Origin: M3007 sp033764075
Lineage (GTDB): Bacteria > Bacteroidota > Bacteroidia > Chitinophagales > Saprospiraceae
Length of the DNA stretch: 64,000 nt
Direction of reading: 5' to 3'
Assembly (NCBI GenBank): GCA_033764075.1
Contig: JANRJH010000024.1
Coordinates: 71,999 to 135,998 of the forward strand
Every line of letters starts with the position of its first letter. Positions within the stretch are counted from its first letter, which is position 1. The notes beneath the pieces are model-generated. The model searched no databases, was not told the DNA's origin, and saw only the letters and a program-made list of their open reading frames with translations. Below are positions 9,701 through 17,162 of the stretch, in pieces. The translations under genes and the position numbers were made by a program.

Positions 9701-11767
9701 GCCCCGGTCGCGTGCCAGCACAAACTGCTCGCCCAGGCCTTTTTGCGGGGCGGTGCAGCGCCCGGAAGCGCAGCCGTTTACCATCATGATGGGGTAACGG
9801 TTTTTATTGTTGTACGCATTGACAGAGCCGATGTCAAAGTCGACGGCAAAGGCTGCCGAGTGGCCAAAGATCATCCACAAGGCGACGCCCTCGTTCACCA
9901 GGTCCACCATTTGATCATAAGAAGACAGCTGGATCGGATCATTGGATGTTTTGAAAAAACTGAATGTTTCAGCGCCAAAGCGATTTTGTTCCAGCGTGGA
10001 AGCCAGCTCCGCCGCATAATCCCGGATGACCAACTGTTCTGTGTTAAACCCGCCGCAATTGTGAATAACGCGTTTGCTCCAGCTCTTGCCCTTGATGTCC
10101 TGCGGCTGGGCAGCCAACTCCTGCTCATGGCCTGTAATCTTATCCAGATAATCCTTGATCTCGGAAGGTTTTTCCACCGCAAGACGCCCGACGGCCAGCG
10201 CCGGCCTGTTGAGCGAAGCGCCTTTCATGGTCAGCAGCAAATCGGCGCCAAAAAAACCGAAAGAAGGCACAAAAAAGATGGAATCAGCGAAGGTTGTCTG
10301 CTGGGTGGTCGTTCGGAAAGCTTCATAGGACATGCCTTTGCCGATGATGAGCATGTATGTCGGGTTATCCCAGTTTTTGGTCGTCCAGTGGGCGAAATTC
10401 CGGATGGCGATGTTGTGGTAGCGCACACCATAGGCAAACTGTTCGTACAGTTCATCCACATCGATTATGGTTACACGGTGGCTTCCGCCGGCGGGGCTGC
10501 TGCGATAGTCGGCGTAGGCCTGCACATGATTGGCGCCGTTTTGGGTTGGATCGGAGAGCAACCTGCGGTTGGTAAGGATGATGTAGTCGGCATTGAGGTC
10601 CTTGAACCGGCGAAACTGCACGGCCACCGGAACGGCATTTATGATTGCGGTCTCCGTGGCCACCCACAATTGCCGCTCACCTTGCGCTTCGGGCAGGGCA
10701 AACCGAGCGGTAGTACCATCCCAGTCACCCTGTATGCGGATGCGGCCCGACAGGTCGTATAATACGGGGCTTGCCCCCCCGGTTTTGAGGCCCGAAAGGG
10801 TCAGATGCCGCCTGCCGGGCGCCGCTGTCAGGGAAAACCGGGCAAAGGGACTGTTCTCGAAATCGGGTTCCCGTGCATAGCGCAGTTGGATGATCGATAT
10901 TGCGTTGTTGTCGCCGCTGCCGGTGGCGGAGGATACGCCCACTTTGGTGGTGGGCCTTACGTGCGATATGGGGAGCGAAAACGTCGTATCCACGATCCGC
11001 CAGCCGGAAAAGGAATCCTGGGTGAACAAACTGTCGTTTACCAGAATGCGTTGCCGGTGCTCGCCCAGTTCGCATGCGTAGCGCACCCGTAAAGAAGCCG
11101 GTGGGCCATCCGGTTTAATCTTGCCTACGGTCAAATTCAAAACCCAGTTCCAATTGTAGCCCCTGGAAAACCCCTCTCCGTTGAACCACGAATAGGTGAT
11201 CTGAGGCGTGATGCGTCGCTTGATGAAGTTGGTGGCATAAATATTGTCCTGGGTGAACCATACCCAGGGTTCCGGCGCAGGCAAACCGGACAGGTCATTC
11301 GGAACCCCGGCGTACCGGAGGGGGGCGCCCGCCGGCTCCCAGGTCAGATAATAGGCGCAGGTATCGTTGAAGAGGCTGTATTCCGGATTGACCATTTCAT
11401 TTTCCGGTTGCTCGAAAAGATGCCTGTCCAGCGCGCTGCGGTTTTTTTCGCCGAAAAATTCGATGTAGTCTCCCGCTCCCAGGCTTCCGGCGCTGCTCAC
11501 GAACAGGGGCTCCTGCACACCATACCGGTAAAGGCGGTAATGATCGGCGGGAATGGCGCCCACCGGCATGCCGGCATCCACCAGGGATTGATAGGTGATT
11601 CGGTAGATGCCGTCTTCCGCTACGTGTATTTTGTAATAGGCACGAGAGGGGTCAATCCACTCATTCCCGTACAGGGTGTCCGTTCCGTTCCACATCTGGG
11701 CGTACAGGCCGGTTTGCACCAGAAAGGCGTACACCACCGGAAGGAAAAATCTGAGCAATTTAAACAT
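6731..11767 (-). CDS. C25-family peptidase, PorU2-like T9SS sortase candidate
   Basis: The 1678-aa product begins with a signal peptide (MFKLLRFFLPVVYAFLVQTG...YAQ). Residues about 385-740 are a gingipain-type C25 peptidase: His636 in IFGHSAAF and Cys666 in NGCASG form the catalytic pair, followed by GLGEQFVLA. The C-terminus carries a FlgD-like beta-sandwich (NYPNPFSTST, WDGKDQYGDQLANGVYLYRV). This size and order match the large Bacteroidota proteins called PorU2, long relatives of PorU, the T9SS sortase that cleaves sorting domains and attaches cargo to the surface. That role is inferred from family. A GTG at 11812 extends the frame by 15 codons, but a -7 box (11792-11799) lies between it and the ATG at 11767, so the ATG is preferred. 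It is the longest complete gene in the window and stands alone. Confidence 0.85.
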   Translation of the reverse strand: MFKLLRFFLPVVYAFLVQTGLYAQMWNGTDTLYGNEWIDPSRAYYKIHVAEDGIYRITYQSLVDAGMPVGAIPADHYRLYRYGVQEPLFVSSAGSLGAGDYIEFFGEKNRSALDRHLFEQPENEMVNPEYSLFNDTCAYYLTWEPAGAPLRYAGVPNDLSGLPAPEPWVWFTQDNIYATNFIKRRITPQITYSWFNGEGFSRGYNWNWVLNLTVGKIKPDGPPASLRVRYACELGEHRQRILVNDSLFTQDSFSGWRIVDTTFSLPISHVRPTTKVGVSSATGSGDNNAISIIQLRYAREPDFENSPFARFSLTAAPGRRHLTLSGLKTGGASPVLYDLSGRIRIQGDWDGTTARFALPEAQGERQLWVATETAIINAVPVAVQFRRFKDLNADYIILTNRRLLSDPTQNGANHVQAYADYRSSPAGGSHRVTIIDVDELYEQFAYGVRYHNIAIRNFAHWTTKNWDNPTYMLIIGKGMSYEAFRTTTQQTTFADSIFFVPSFGFFGADLLLTMKGASLNRPALAVGRLAVEKPSEIKDYLDKITGHEQELAAQPQDIKGKSWSKRVIHNCGGFNTEQLVIRDYAAELASTLEQNRFGAETFSFFKTSNDPIQLSSYDQMVDLVNEGVALWMIFGHSAAFAVDFDIGSVNAYNNKNRYPIMMVNGCASGRCTAPQKGLGEQFVLARDRGAIAFFATVNVSFIDALYLYSKTLYGRAGGEDYGQGIGIALQNATGEMVKSSYNGLTAVAHQYQLQGDPAVSLYAHPGPDYVVDPQSVEVSPNPVSLDADSYRLSFEVRNIGEHVPGILDLKLSQGLPGGALVLDRLSDSIPAPANRVKLTYELPNTGSRAGINRLFVDLDLENKLAEQPPAAEGNNQLSDVTGEKGIDVVFFSNDVQLLAPDEYAIVNDPDVVLGATTFSLTAPVQRYLLEIDTTFTFDSPFKKKTAIQQSGGLLTWRPPVQWENNTVYYWRAARDSLVNGVVPWRTRSFIYLQDSPDGWNQSVYGQYRDNGLFNLKADDQALRLDFIDNVSNLSLSVAYMDPSRYMGFQNSYYEGFYGHYGWTIRGINRGVGVVMLDPVTGRFVPNEPQSPWNPGKSPRFYYWFNTWLPEQRLELMNFLQHHIPDGYLAGLFAFNRPTDSVGYDPRAWAADSVVYGQNLFQVLESVGAKKVRELPAYTKAPWAYGLVFKKNDPGFTPVDTLARTVADQFEIRGAIAAKWPTGAFETPPIGPAKNWKSLLWRSGERDDPDEFETLALYGVRGENIPDTLLLQLNSETDTGLQAFSAKDFPWLRLRYDGLDSTNRTFVPSRYLRILYDAVPEGALAPTAGMLMPKDTLQTGETMHAGMAFVNISTTDMDSVLVLFRIQDGANQQVSVYERYLPLLSRDTLQTQVAFDTRNLAPGAQRLLIDVNPDNDQPEQYHYNNVWVKDFYVSRDDRNPILDVTFDGVHILDGDLISPRPTVVVSLKDDNPYLPLNDTSTFFLQLENPDGSVRQIAFADPEVTFFPADPAQLPKKNTARLEWRPQFAADGNYRLLVNGRDATGNPSADLDYAIRFSVVSQASLGNILNYPNPFSTSTCFVYTMTGNEPPTRFNLQIMTVSGRVVREVTQMEFGEFKTGTHQSEFCWDGKDQYGDQLANGVYLYRVIAKKADGSDYPLREDSRIDGYFKNGFGKMVLIR

Positions 11768-11791
11768 AATTTGTGCGGTATTTCGGTTGCA

Positions 11792-11799
11792 CAAAGATA
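11792..11799 (-). promoter_or_regulatory. -7 promoter box of the PorU2-like gene
   Basis: On the minus strand the bases read TATCTTTG, an exact TAnnTTTG match, 24 bases before the ATG at 11767. Its position inside the alternative GTG-initiated extension argues against that extension. Confidence 0.55.
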
Positions 11800-11833
11800 A
11801 CCCTTTGCCCACCAGTAAACAGGTATTGTCTGT

Positions 11834-12979
11834 ATGACCTTTTTGTTTAGTTCAGGCAAAACAGCGCTTGTGCCGGAGAAAAGCCTGCAGGCTGCACTCG
11901 ATTGGATTCGGGCGAGTTTCCGGGTCACCGGCTTCCGGGGTTCTGCCCACAGCTACATGCCGCTGCTGGGGTGGAAAAGTGCGTACCCGGAGACCAGCGG
12001 CTATCTGGTGGAAACCCTGATCGATGCCTCCCGATTGCCGGGGCAGGCCGACCTGGCCGCATTGGCGCAGTCTTGCCTGAACTGGTTGTGTGACATTCAG
12101 CTCCCATCAGGCGCTTTCACCGCCCTGACGGTGGAGCACCGGATTTCAAGTGTATTCAACACTTCGCAGGTGTTACTCGGCTTCGCCAAAGGGTTGCAGG
12201 AGCCCGGTTTGGGTAGCGACGAGGAAAAACGTCGCTGGTCGGACGCCGGCGCCAAAGCACTGCAATGGTTGATGGACACTTATGTTCCGGATAAGGGCTG
12301 GCTCACCGGCGCTTATGTTTCCGACCATATCGATCCAAGTTATTACACCCGTGCACTGTGGGGCGTGGCGCGTTTGGCGCAGGTATTGGAGATGGATTCG
12401 GCCCAAGACCTGCTCCGCAACGCGTTGCTCCGGTATGCCGGCCGGATCACGCCGGAAGGAAGCATCCGAAATTGGGGTTTTTGGCCGGACGTGCCCGCCC
12501 ATACCCATACCATAGCGTACACGCTCGACGGTATGTGGCGAACAGCCGTGTTCCTCCGGGATAAAGTGGTCGAAGCGCAGGCCATTGCGGCAACACAGGC
12601 GCTGCTGGATGCGCGAAAATTGCATGGCCGCACGGCCGGCGCGTATGCAGACGACTGGATGCCCCGGCTGGATTACTACTGTGTCACCGGAAATGCCCAG
12701 CTCAGTTTGCTGGTGGCGGAAATGGGCCAATCGATCGGTCGCCAGGACTGGCACGAAGCGGCCGTGGAAATATTTGGTGAAGTGGCGCAAGCGCAATGCC
12801 CCACACGCTGGTCGCCCGTTTACGGTGGCATTCCCGGTTCCCTGCCAATCTATGGCCCTTATTTGCGTTTTCGGTATCCGAACTGGGCGGCCAAGTTTTG
12901 GGTTGATGCTTTGTTGACGCTTTTTCCGGAACGGTTTCCCCTCAAACCGGTTTCATCTTCATCCCCGGAACCTTCCTGA
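11834..12979 (+). CDS. Alpha/alpha-toroid-like protein of unknown substrate
   Basis: This 381-aa protein has no signal peptide and no membrane segment. It is built of repeated amphipathic helices with conserved turns typical of (alpha/alpha)6 barrels: YPETSGYLVETLID, QLPSGAF near residue 95, SVFNTSQVLLGF, YVPDKGWL, HIDPSYYTRALWGVARL, NWGFWPDVPAHTHTIAYTLDGMW and DYYCVTGNAQLSLLVAEM. The paired Tyr/Glu and His/Asp positions at the loops resemble GH88-like hydrolases, uronyl epimerases and VpsJ-like proteins of exopolysaccharide loci. I cannot choose between them. It is transcribed away from the PorU2-like gene, and its last 38 bases overlap the end of the convergent orphan gene. Confidence 0.6.
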   Translation: MTFLFSSGKTALVPEKSLQAALDWIRASFRVTGFRGSAHSYMPLLGWKSAYPETSGYLVETLIDASRLPGQADLAALAQSCLNWLCDIQLPSGAFTALTVEHRISSVFNTSQVLLGFAKGLQEPGLGSDEEKRRWSDAGAKALQWLMDTYVPDKGWLTGAYVSDHIDPSYYTRALWGVARLAQVLEMDSAQDLLRNALLRYAGRITPEGSIRNWGFWPDVPAHTHTIAYTLDGMWRTAVFLRDKVVEAQAIAATQALLDARKLHGRTAGAYADDWMPRLDYYCVTGNAQLSLLVAEMGQSIGRQDWHEAAVEIFGEVAQAQCPTRWSPVYGGIPGSLPIYGPYLRFRYPNWAAKFWVDALLTLFPERFPLKPVSSSSPEPS

Positions 12980-14477
12980 GCATATCCCGCTGCCGGTCGG
13001 TGAGGTAGATGATGGCGTCGACTTCGTCGGATCCGGAAATATTGTAAAAACCGGTGCCCGGGTGCATCTCGGCATTGGCCCGCTGCACCAGCCGCCAGAA
13101 GGCAGGGTCGCAGGAGGTGTCCATCTGCAGCAACATCGCAGAATAATACTTGCCTTTGAGCGTAAAACTGAGATGAGACGGCGCGTCCAGCTCCGGATCG
13201 TATTCGTCGGAAATGTCCTCAGGCACAAACTTGCCGTGTGAAATCGCTTCCAGTTGCGCCAGCAAGTGGGCATAAGGCGCATCAATCAGTCCTGTTTCCC
13301 CGTCAAAAAAAAGCAGCATGTTGGGAAAAGCGGACAACAGGTCGACATAGTCGGTCAGATCCCCTTGAAAAGCCCATTCGCCGTGGTTGAAAATTTCTTG
13401 TGGGGTCAGGTAGTCAAACAAGCCGGCTCCTGAAAACTGGGCAATGGCCTTGCGCCAATGCTCCGTTCCGTGCACCGGATGAAACGGTTCGTCGCTGATA
13501 TCGATGTAAGGTTTCAAAAAAACCGGGTCGTTGCGGCGAAGCACAGCCGCTTGTTTCTCCAGCAGGGCTATGATGCCCCAGCGTCGGCATTGGCTGGCCA
13601 TGCGAAACGGCAGCGGCGGCATGCGTACCAGATGCAGCCGGTAAGGTGAATGTTGATCAATCAGGTATTTATTAAAAATTTTGTAATAATTTTTTTCATC
13701 AATAGACACGATCTGATGCGGATCTGATTCGTGGCGGGCAACCTGGCTGCGCATCCGGTAAAAACCGTCGCCTATGGTCAGTTGGACGCATATGGCGTCG
13801 GAATGCCCCTGCCCGTCATCAACCCACGACCAGGCAAATTCCTCAAATGCAAGTTCCGGCAAGACTGATGCCGTCTTCCGGTGTAATTCGAGCAGGCCTT
13901 CGTCTGTCGTCATGATTTCCGGCCAAGGGCTTAGCAGCACACTGTTTCTGCACGTCTGCAACAACAAATAATGGTCGATGACGGCTTCTGTCATCATTTC
14001 GTTTCGCCAGTGGGCCACCTGCTCCGGGTCGGCGATCCGGGCGTGCTGCAGTTCATCGAGAAATATCAGCAGTTTTTCGGGTGTGACATACTCACTGTAC
14101 AAGGCAACGGCCGAAGCCATACCCAGCAAGTCGGCCTCCGACAGGTCTTTTTCGCGCGTAATCCAGTAAAGCAACGCCTTTTCCTCCTCCCCTGTCAGCA
14201 ACCTGGCCTTACGCAAATGCCCGACAACGCTAGACACATCCGCCATTGCTCCGTTATCGCGCGAGACCAGCGGCTGAAAACCAACCACTTCCATATAGGC
14301 GGTTTTTTGGTTTGCCAGAAATGCCAATATCGTCGATGGTGTCATGGGTTGATACCGTTCTCGCGCGTATTGCTCCAGCAAAGGAAAATCCTGCGCCTGC
14401 ATCAGACCGGATGACAGCAGGGCAGAAAACACCTCAGCCATCCGTTGCGACGTTGGTTCCATCACTTTAGTATTCAT
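12942..14477 (-). CDS. Orphan 511-aa cytoplasmic protein
   Basis: I do not recognise the family. The start is set at the ATG at 14477 (MNTKVMEPTSQRM); a TTG nine codons upstream has nothing to favour it. The first 200 residues are predicted helical and rather acidic, with TPSTILAFLANQKTAYMEVVG and the pattern HLRKARLLTGEEEKAL. The C-terminal 130 residues look like a compact alpha/beta domain with DGETGLIDAPYAHLLAQLE, HLSFTLKGKYYSAMLLQMD and FYNISGSDEVDAIIYLT. There is no signal peptide, membrane segment or obvious catalytic motif. The gene stands alone between the toroid-like gene, whose 3' end it overlaps, and ruvB, whose stop lies 183 bases upstream of it. Confidence 0.6.
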   Translation of the reverse strand: MNTKVMEPTSQRMAEVFSALLSSGLMQAQDFPLLEQYARERYQPMTPSTILAFLANQKTAYMEVVGFQPLVSRDNGAMADVSSVVGHLRKARLLTGEEEKALLYWITREKDLSEADLLGMASAVALYSEYVTPEKLLIFLDELQHARIADPEQVAHWRNEMMTEAVIDHYLLLQTCRNSVLLSPWPEIMTTDEGLLELHRKTASVLPELAFEEFAWSWVDDGQGHSDAICVQLTIGDGFYRMRSQVARHESDPHQIVSIDEKNYYKIFNKYLIDQHSPYRLHLVRMPPLPFRMASQCRRWGIIALLEKQAAVLRRNDPVFLKPYIDISDEPFHPVHGTEHWRKAIAQFSGAGLFDYLTPQEIFNHGEWAFQGDLTDYVDLLSAFPNMLLFFDGETGLIDAPYAHLLAQLEAISHGKFVPEDISDEYDPELDAPSHLSFTLKGKYYSAMLLQMDTSCDPAFWRLVQRANAEMHPGTGFYNISGSDEVDAIIYLTDRQRDMLRKVPGMKMKPV

Positions 14478-14660
14478 AATAGATACAGGTTTTCCACCAG
14501 CCAAAAATCCAAGATTCTTCCTGTGGCGGCAAAAGGGATTGCAAAAGACAATGCAATGTAGGGGTCAAAACCGGAAAATTGCAAATATCAACCGGAAAAA
14601 AAACAAAACTGACCGTTATTTGGCAAAACGGTCATTTGTCAAATGGCAGCGCGATGGAAA

Positions 14661-15674
14661 TCAGAACAGGGTGCCGTCGGCCGGGCGACCGGGCACGCCC
14701 AGATGCCGGTATGCTTTTTCGGTTGCAATTCGCCCCCTGGGCGTGCGTTGGAGAAACCCTTCCATAATCAGGAACGGCTCGTGCACTTCCTCAATGGTGC
14801 CCGCCTCTTCGCCCACGGCGGTTGCCAGCGTGGTGAGCCCCACCGGGCCACCCTTAAATTTATGGATGATGGCGCTCAGCAGGCGGTTGTCCATCTCATC
14901 CAGCCCGTATTCATCCACATCCAACGCTTGCAGGGCAAAACTGGCGATCTCCTGGTCAACCAGCCCACTGCCTTTTACCTGGGCAAAATCCCGCACCCTT
15001 CTGAGCAGCGCGTTGGCAATACGGGGTGTTCCGCGGCTGCGGCGGGCAATTTCCACCGCCCCTTCCGGCAAGATGGGTATTTCGAGCAGCGAAGCCGAGC
15101 GGTACAGGATTCGTTCAATGGTGGCGGCGTCGTAGTAATCCAGGTGACAGGATATGCCGAAACGGGCCCGGAGCGGGGCCGTCAGCAGGCCCATGCGTGT
15201 GGTGGCGCCCACGAGCGTGAACGGGTTGAGGGTAATCTGAATACTCCGCGCGTTGGGGCCTGAATCGATCATGATGTCGATTCTGAAATCTTCCATAGCA
15301 GAGTACAGGTATTCCTCCACCACGGTATTCAACCGGTGAATTTCATCGATGAACAACACATCGCCCGGCTCCAGGTTGGTCAGGATACCGGCCAGGTCGC
15401 CGGGTTTTTCCATGACCGGGCCCGAAGACATCTTCATATTGGCCCCCAGTTCATTGGCAATGATGTGCGACAGGGTTGTTTTTCCCAGCCCGGGCGGTCC
15501 GTGCAGCAATACATGGTCGAGCGCTTCACCGCGCTGGCGGGCAGCCTGAATAAAAACGGAGAGGTTGTCAACAAGTTTTTGTTGTCCGCTGAACTCCTCC
15601 AGCAAACGCGGGCGGAGGGCTTTTTCGATTTGCCGGTCTTCGCCTTGCGGATCGTGTGCCAGGGCTTTGGACAA
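14661..15674 (-). CDS. ruvB: Holliday junction branch migration ATPase RuvB
   Basis: RuvB is the hexameric AAA+ motor that drives branch migration at Holliday junctions together with RuvA. The 337-aa sequence has Walker A GPPGLGKTT (59-67), Walker B FIDEIH (Asp110, Glu111), sensor GATTR and the C-terminal winged-helix segment with RTPRGRIATEKAY. The chosen start is a TTG, because the only other in-frame option before the upstream stop at 15690-15692 is an ATT at 15677, and there is no ATG before the Walker A motif. Neither ruvA nor ruvC is in the window, which is common in this phylum. About 150 bases without a gene separate it from folK upstream. Confidence 0.95.
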   Translation of the reverse strand: MSKALAHDPQGEDRQIEKALRPRLLEEFSGQQKLVDNLSVFIQAARQRGEALDHVLLHGPPGLGKTTLSHIIANELGANMKMSSGPVMEKPGDLAGILTNLEPGDVLFIDEIHRLNTVVEEYLYSAMEDFRIDIMIDSGPNARSIQITLNPFTLVGATTRMGLLTAPLRARFGISCHLDYYDAATIERILYRSASLLEIPILPEGAVEIARRSRGTPRIANALLRRVRDFAQVKGSGLVDQEIASFALQALDVDEYGLDEMDNRLLSAIIHKFKGGPVGLTTLATAVGEEAGTIEEVHEPFLIMEGFLQRTPRGRIATEKAYRHLGVPGRPADGTLF

Positions 15675-15827
15675 AATAGTTGACGAAGTTTAGGACGTTG
15701 CGACCATCACAACGTCATCGGCAATCCAGTCTGGAAGTAACATCGTTTGCATAATGTTGTATTAGACGAAGGACGGCCGGTTTTATTACATGCGAAAGGT
15801 AAAAAAAATTTGTGCAAATATACAAAT

Positions 15828-16337
15828 TTATTCGTTGAGCCGCACCACCTCCGAATCATCTGTACAATTCATGTACAATTCGTCCACGGGTTGCTTCAAC
15901 ACCGGGTGCTCCAGTTCGGGATCAATCTCCATCAGGGGCACCAGCACAAAAGCCCGCTTGTGCAACTCGGGATGCGGGATTTCCAGCCCTTTGTCGCGTA
16001 TAATGCGGCGGCCATAGAACAGGATGTCCACGTCAATAACCCGTGGACCCCATTTTTCTGCGCGCTCGCGTCCCATTTCTTTTTCAATCTTGGCGATCGA
16101 CAAGAGCAATCCCCTGGGGTCTTGCGTCGTGTTGGCCATCACCACCATATTTAGAAACGGCGGCTGCTCGGGTTGCCCCCAGGGCTGCGTTTCATAAACG
16201 CTGCTCCGTTTGGCAATTTTTCCGATATATTTATCAATGAATGACTGGGCTTTTTTCAGTGACGCCAGGCGATCCCCGATATTGGCGCCAAGCCCCAGGT
16301 AAACATTGATGTACCGTTTGTGCGTGTGAATCTGCAT
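15828..16337 (-). CDS. folK: 2-amino-4-hydroxy-6-hydroxymethyldihydropteridine diphosphokinase
   Basis: FolK (HPPK) transfers pyrophosphate from ATP to 6-hydroxymethyl-dihydropterin in folate synthesis. The 169-aa product has the N-terminal VYLGLGANIGDR, the SSVYETQPWG loop, FLNMVV, and the signature RVIDVDILFYG with the two magnesium-binding Asp residues, then LEIPHPELHKRAFVLVPL. Length is typical. It is a single-gene unit with a well-formed promoter (16357-16388), divergent from the coiled-coil lipoprotein gene. Confidence 0.95.
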   Translation of the reverse strand: MQIHTHKRYINVYLGLGANIGDRLASLKKAQSFIDKYIGKIAKRSSVYETQPWGQPEQPPFLNMVVMANTTQDPRGLLLSIAKIEKEMGRERAEKWGPRVIDVDILFYGRRIIRDKGLEIPHPELHKRAFVLVPLMEIDPELEHPVLKQPVDELYMNCTDDSEVVRLNE

Positions 16338-16356
16338 GTGTATTTAAAAAGGATGG

Positions 16357-16388
16357 CAAAGATAACACTATTCGGGTTCACTGGCAAA
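16357..16388 (-). promoter_or_regulatory. folK promoter (-33 TTTG, -7 TATCTTTG)
   Basis: On the minus strand TTTG (16385-16388), a 20-base spacer and TATCTTTG (16357-16364) reproduce the Bacteroidota promoter layout. The -7 box ends 19 bases before the folK ATG. Its -33 element lies just before the -7 box of the divergent lipoprotein promoter. Confidence 0.65.
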
Positions 16389-16393
16389 TGCAT

Positions 16394-16401
16394 TATCTTT
16401 G
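16394..16401 (+). promoter_or_regulatory. -7 box of the coiled-coil lipoprotein gene
   Basis: TATCTTTG is an exact TAnnTTTG match, 34 bases before the ATG at 16436. A weaker TTCG (16371-16374) sits 19 bases upstream at the -33 position. Confidence 0.5.
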
Positions 16402-16435
16402 CGTGCAAAATTGATCACCTGACAAAAAAACACCC

Positions 16436-17149
16436 ATGATGAGCAGTAAATATGTTTCGGCAGCACTCTTTGCTTTGGTAATCCTGGCCGCCTGCGGCAA
16501 CAAGGTAGACGAAGCCGTCGTCAGCAATATCCAGGATCTTTCCGGAAAAGTGGAGACCGGCAAAACCGAGATGGCGCCGTTGGCAGAAAAAACCGAGGCT
16601 CTTTCCTCCAAACTACAAATGGTACCTGTGGATCTGCAGGCCAAAAAGGAGTTCGAAGATTTTTACAAAATTGCCAAGGCAGTTACCATCAAAAAGGAGA
16701 TGATGGAAGCCTCCTATACCGAGCTACAGTCCCAATTGTCGGAAATAGAAGAAAACTATCGCTCCGGTAAGGTCAAAAAAGAAGAAGTCACGGCTGAACT
16801 GACCAGCATTAACGACCAGATCGAGGGTATCCGTTCGAGCATCCCCATGATCATACATATTTCGGACAGCCTGTCCGGCACCTACGACCAGATGGCCGCC
16901 GGCGCTACCGGAGTTCCCCAGCCCGTAGCACTGCCCGACGCTATGGGTATGCCGGCGCCGAATGCCGGTGCAGGTGCGCTTTCCGCGCCCGCATCCGGGG
17001 CCGCGGCAGCGACACCACAAGTCGACGCGGCAGGGTCACCGGGCGCCGGCGCCGCCCCGGCCATGGATGACGCCAAAAAACGCCAGGCCGAAAAGGAGGC
17101 CATGATGAAATCGGGAAAAAAGTCAAACACCGGCCTGATCAACCAATAG
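16436..17149 (+). CDS. Coiled-coil lipoprotein with Ala/Pro/Gly-rich tail
   Basis: The 237-aa product has a lipoprotein signal peptide ending in LAAC (Cys about residue 20). Residues about 25-150 are charged and heptad-like (AEKTEALSSKLQ, SEIEENYRSGKVKKEEV), which suggests a long coiled coil or helical hairpin in the periplasm. Residues about 165-215 are low-complexity Ala/Pro/Gly (GMPAPNAGAGALSAPASGAA), and the end is basic (KKRQAEKEAMMKSGKKSN). I recognise no family. A second ATG one codon later is equally possible. Convergent with the alpha/beta hydrolase at 17163. Confidence 0.7.
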   Translation: MMSSKYVSAALFALVILAACGNKVDEAVVSNIQDLSGKVETGKTEMAPLAEKTEALSSKLQMVPVDLQAKKEFEDFYKIAKAVTIKKEMMEASYTELQSQLSEIEENYRSGKVKKEEVTAELTSINDQIEGIRSSIPMIIHISDSLSGTYDQMAAGATGVPQPVALPDAMGMPAPNAGAGALSAPASGAAAATPQVDAAGSPGAGAAPAMDDAKKRQAEKEAMMKSGKKSNTGLINQ

Positions 17150-17162
17150 TTTTAATCGACTG

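Noticed and set aside
11768..11812. GTG-initiated extension of the PorU2-like gene
   Set aside because: An exact -7 promoter box lies inside it, and the ATG at 11767 gives a clean signal peptide.
15675..15827. A small RNA or tRNA between ruvB and folK
   Set aside because: I found no cloverleaf, strong hairpin or promoter in this 153-base gap; nothing to report.
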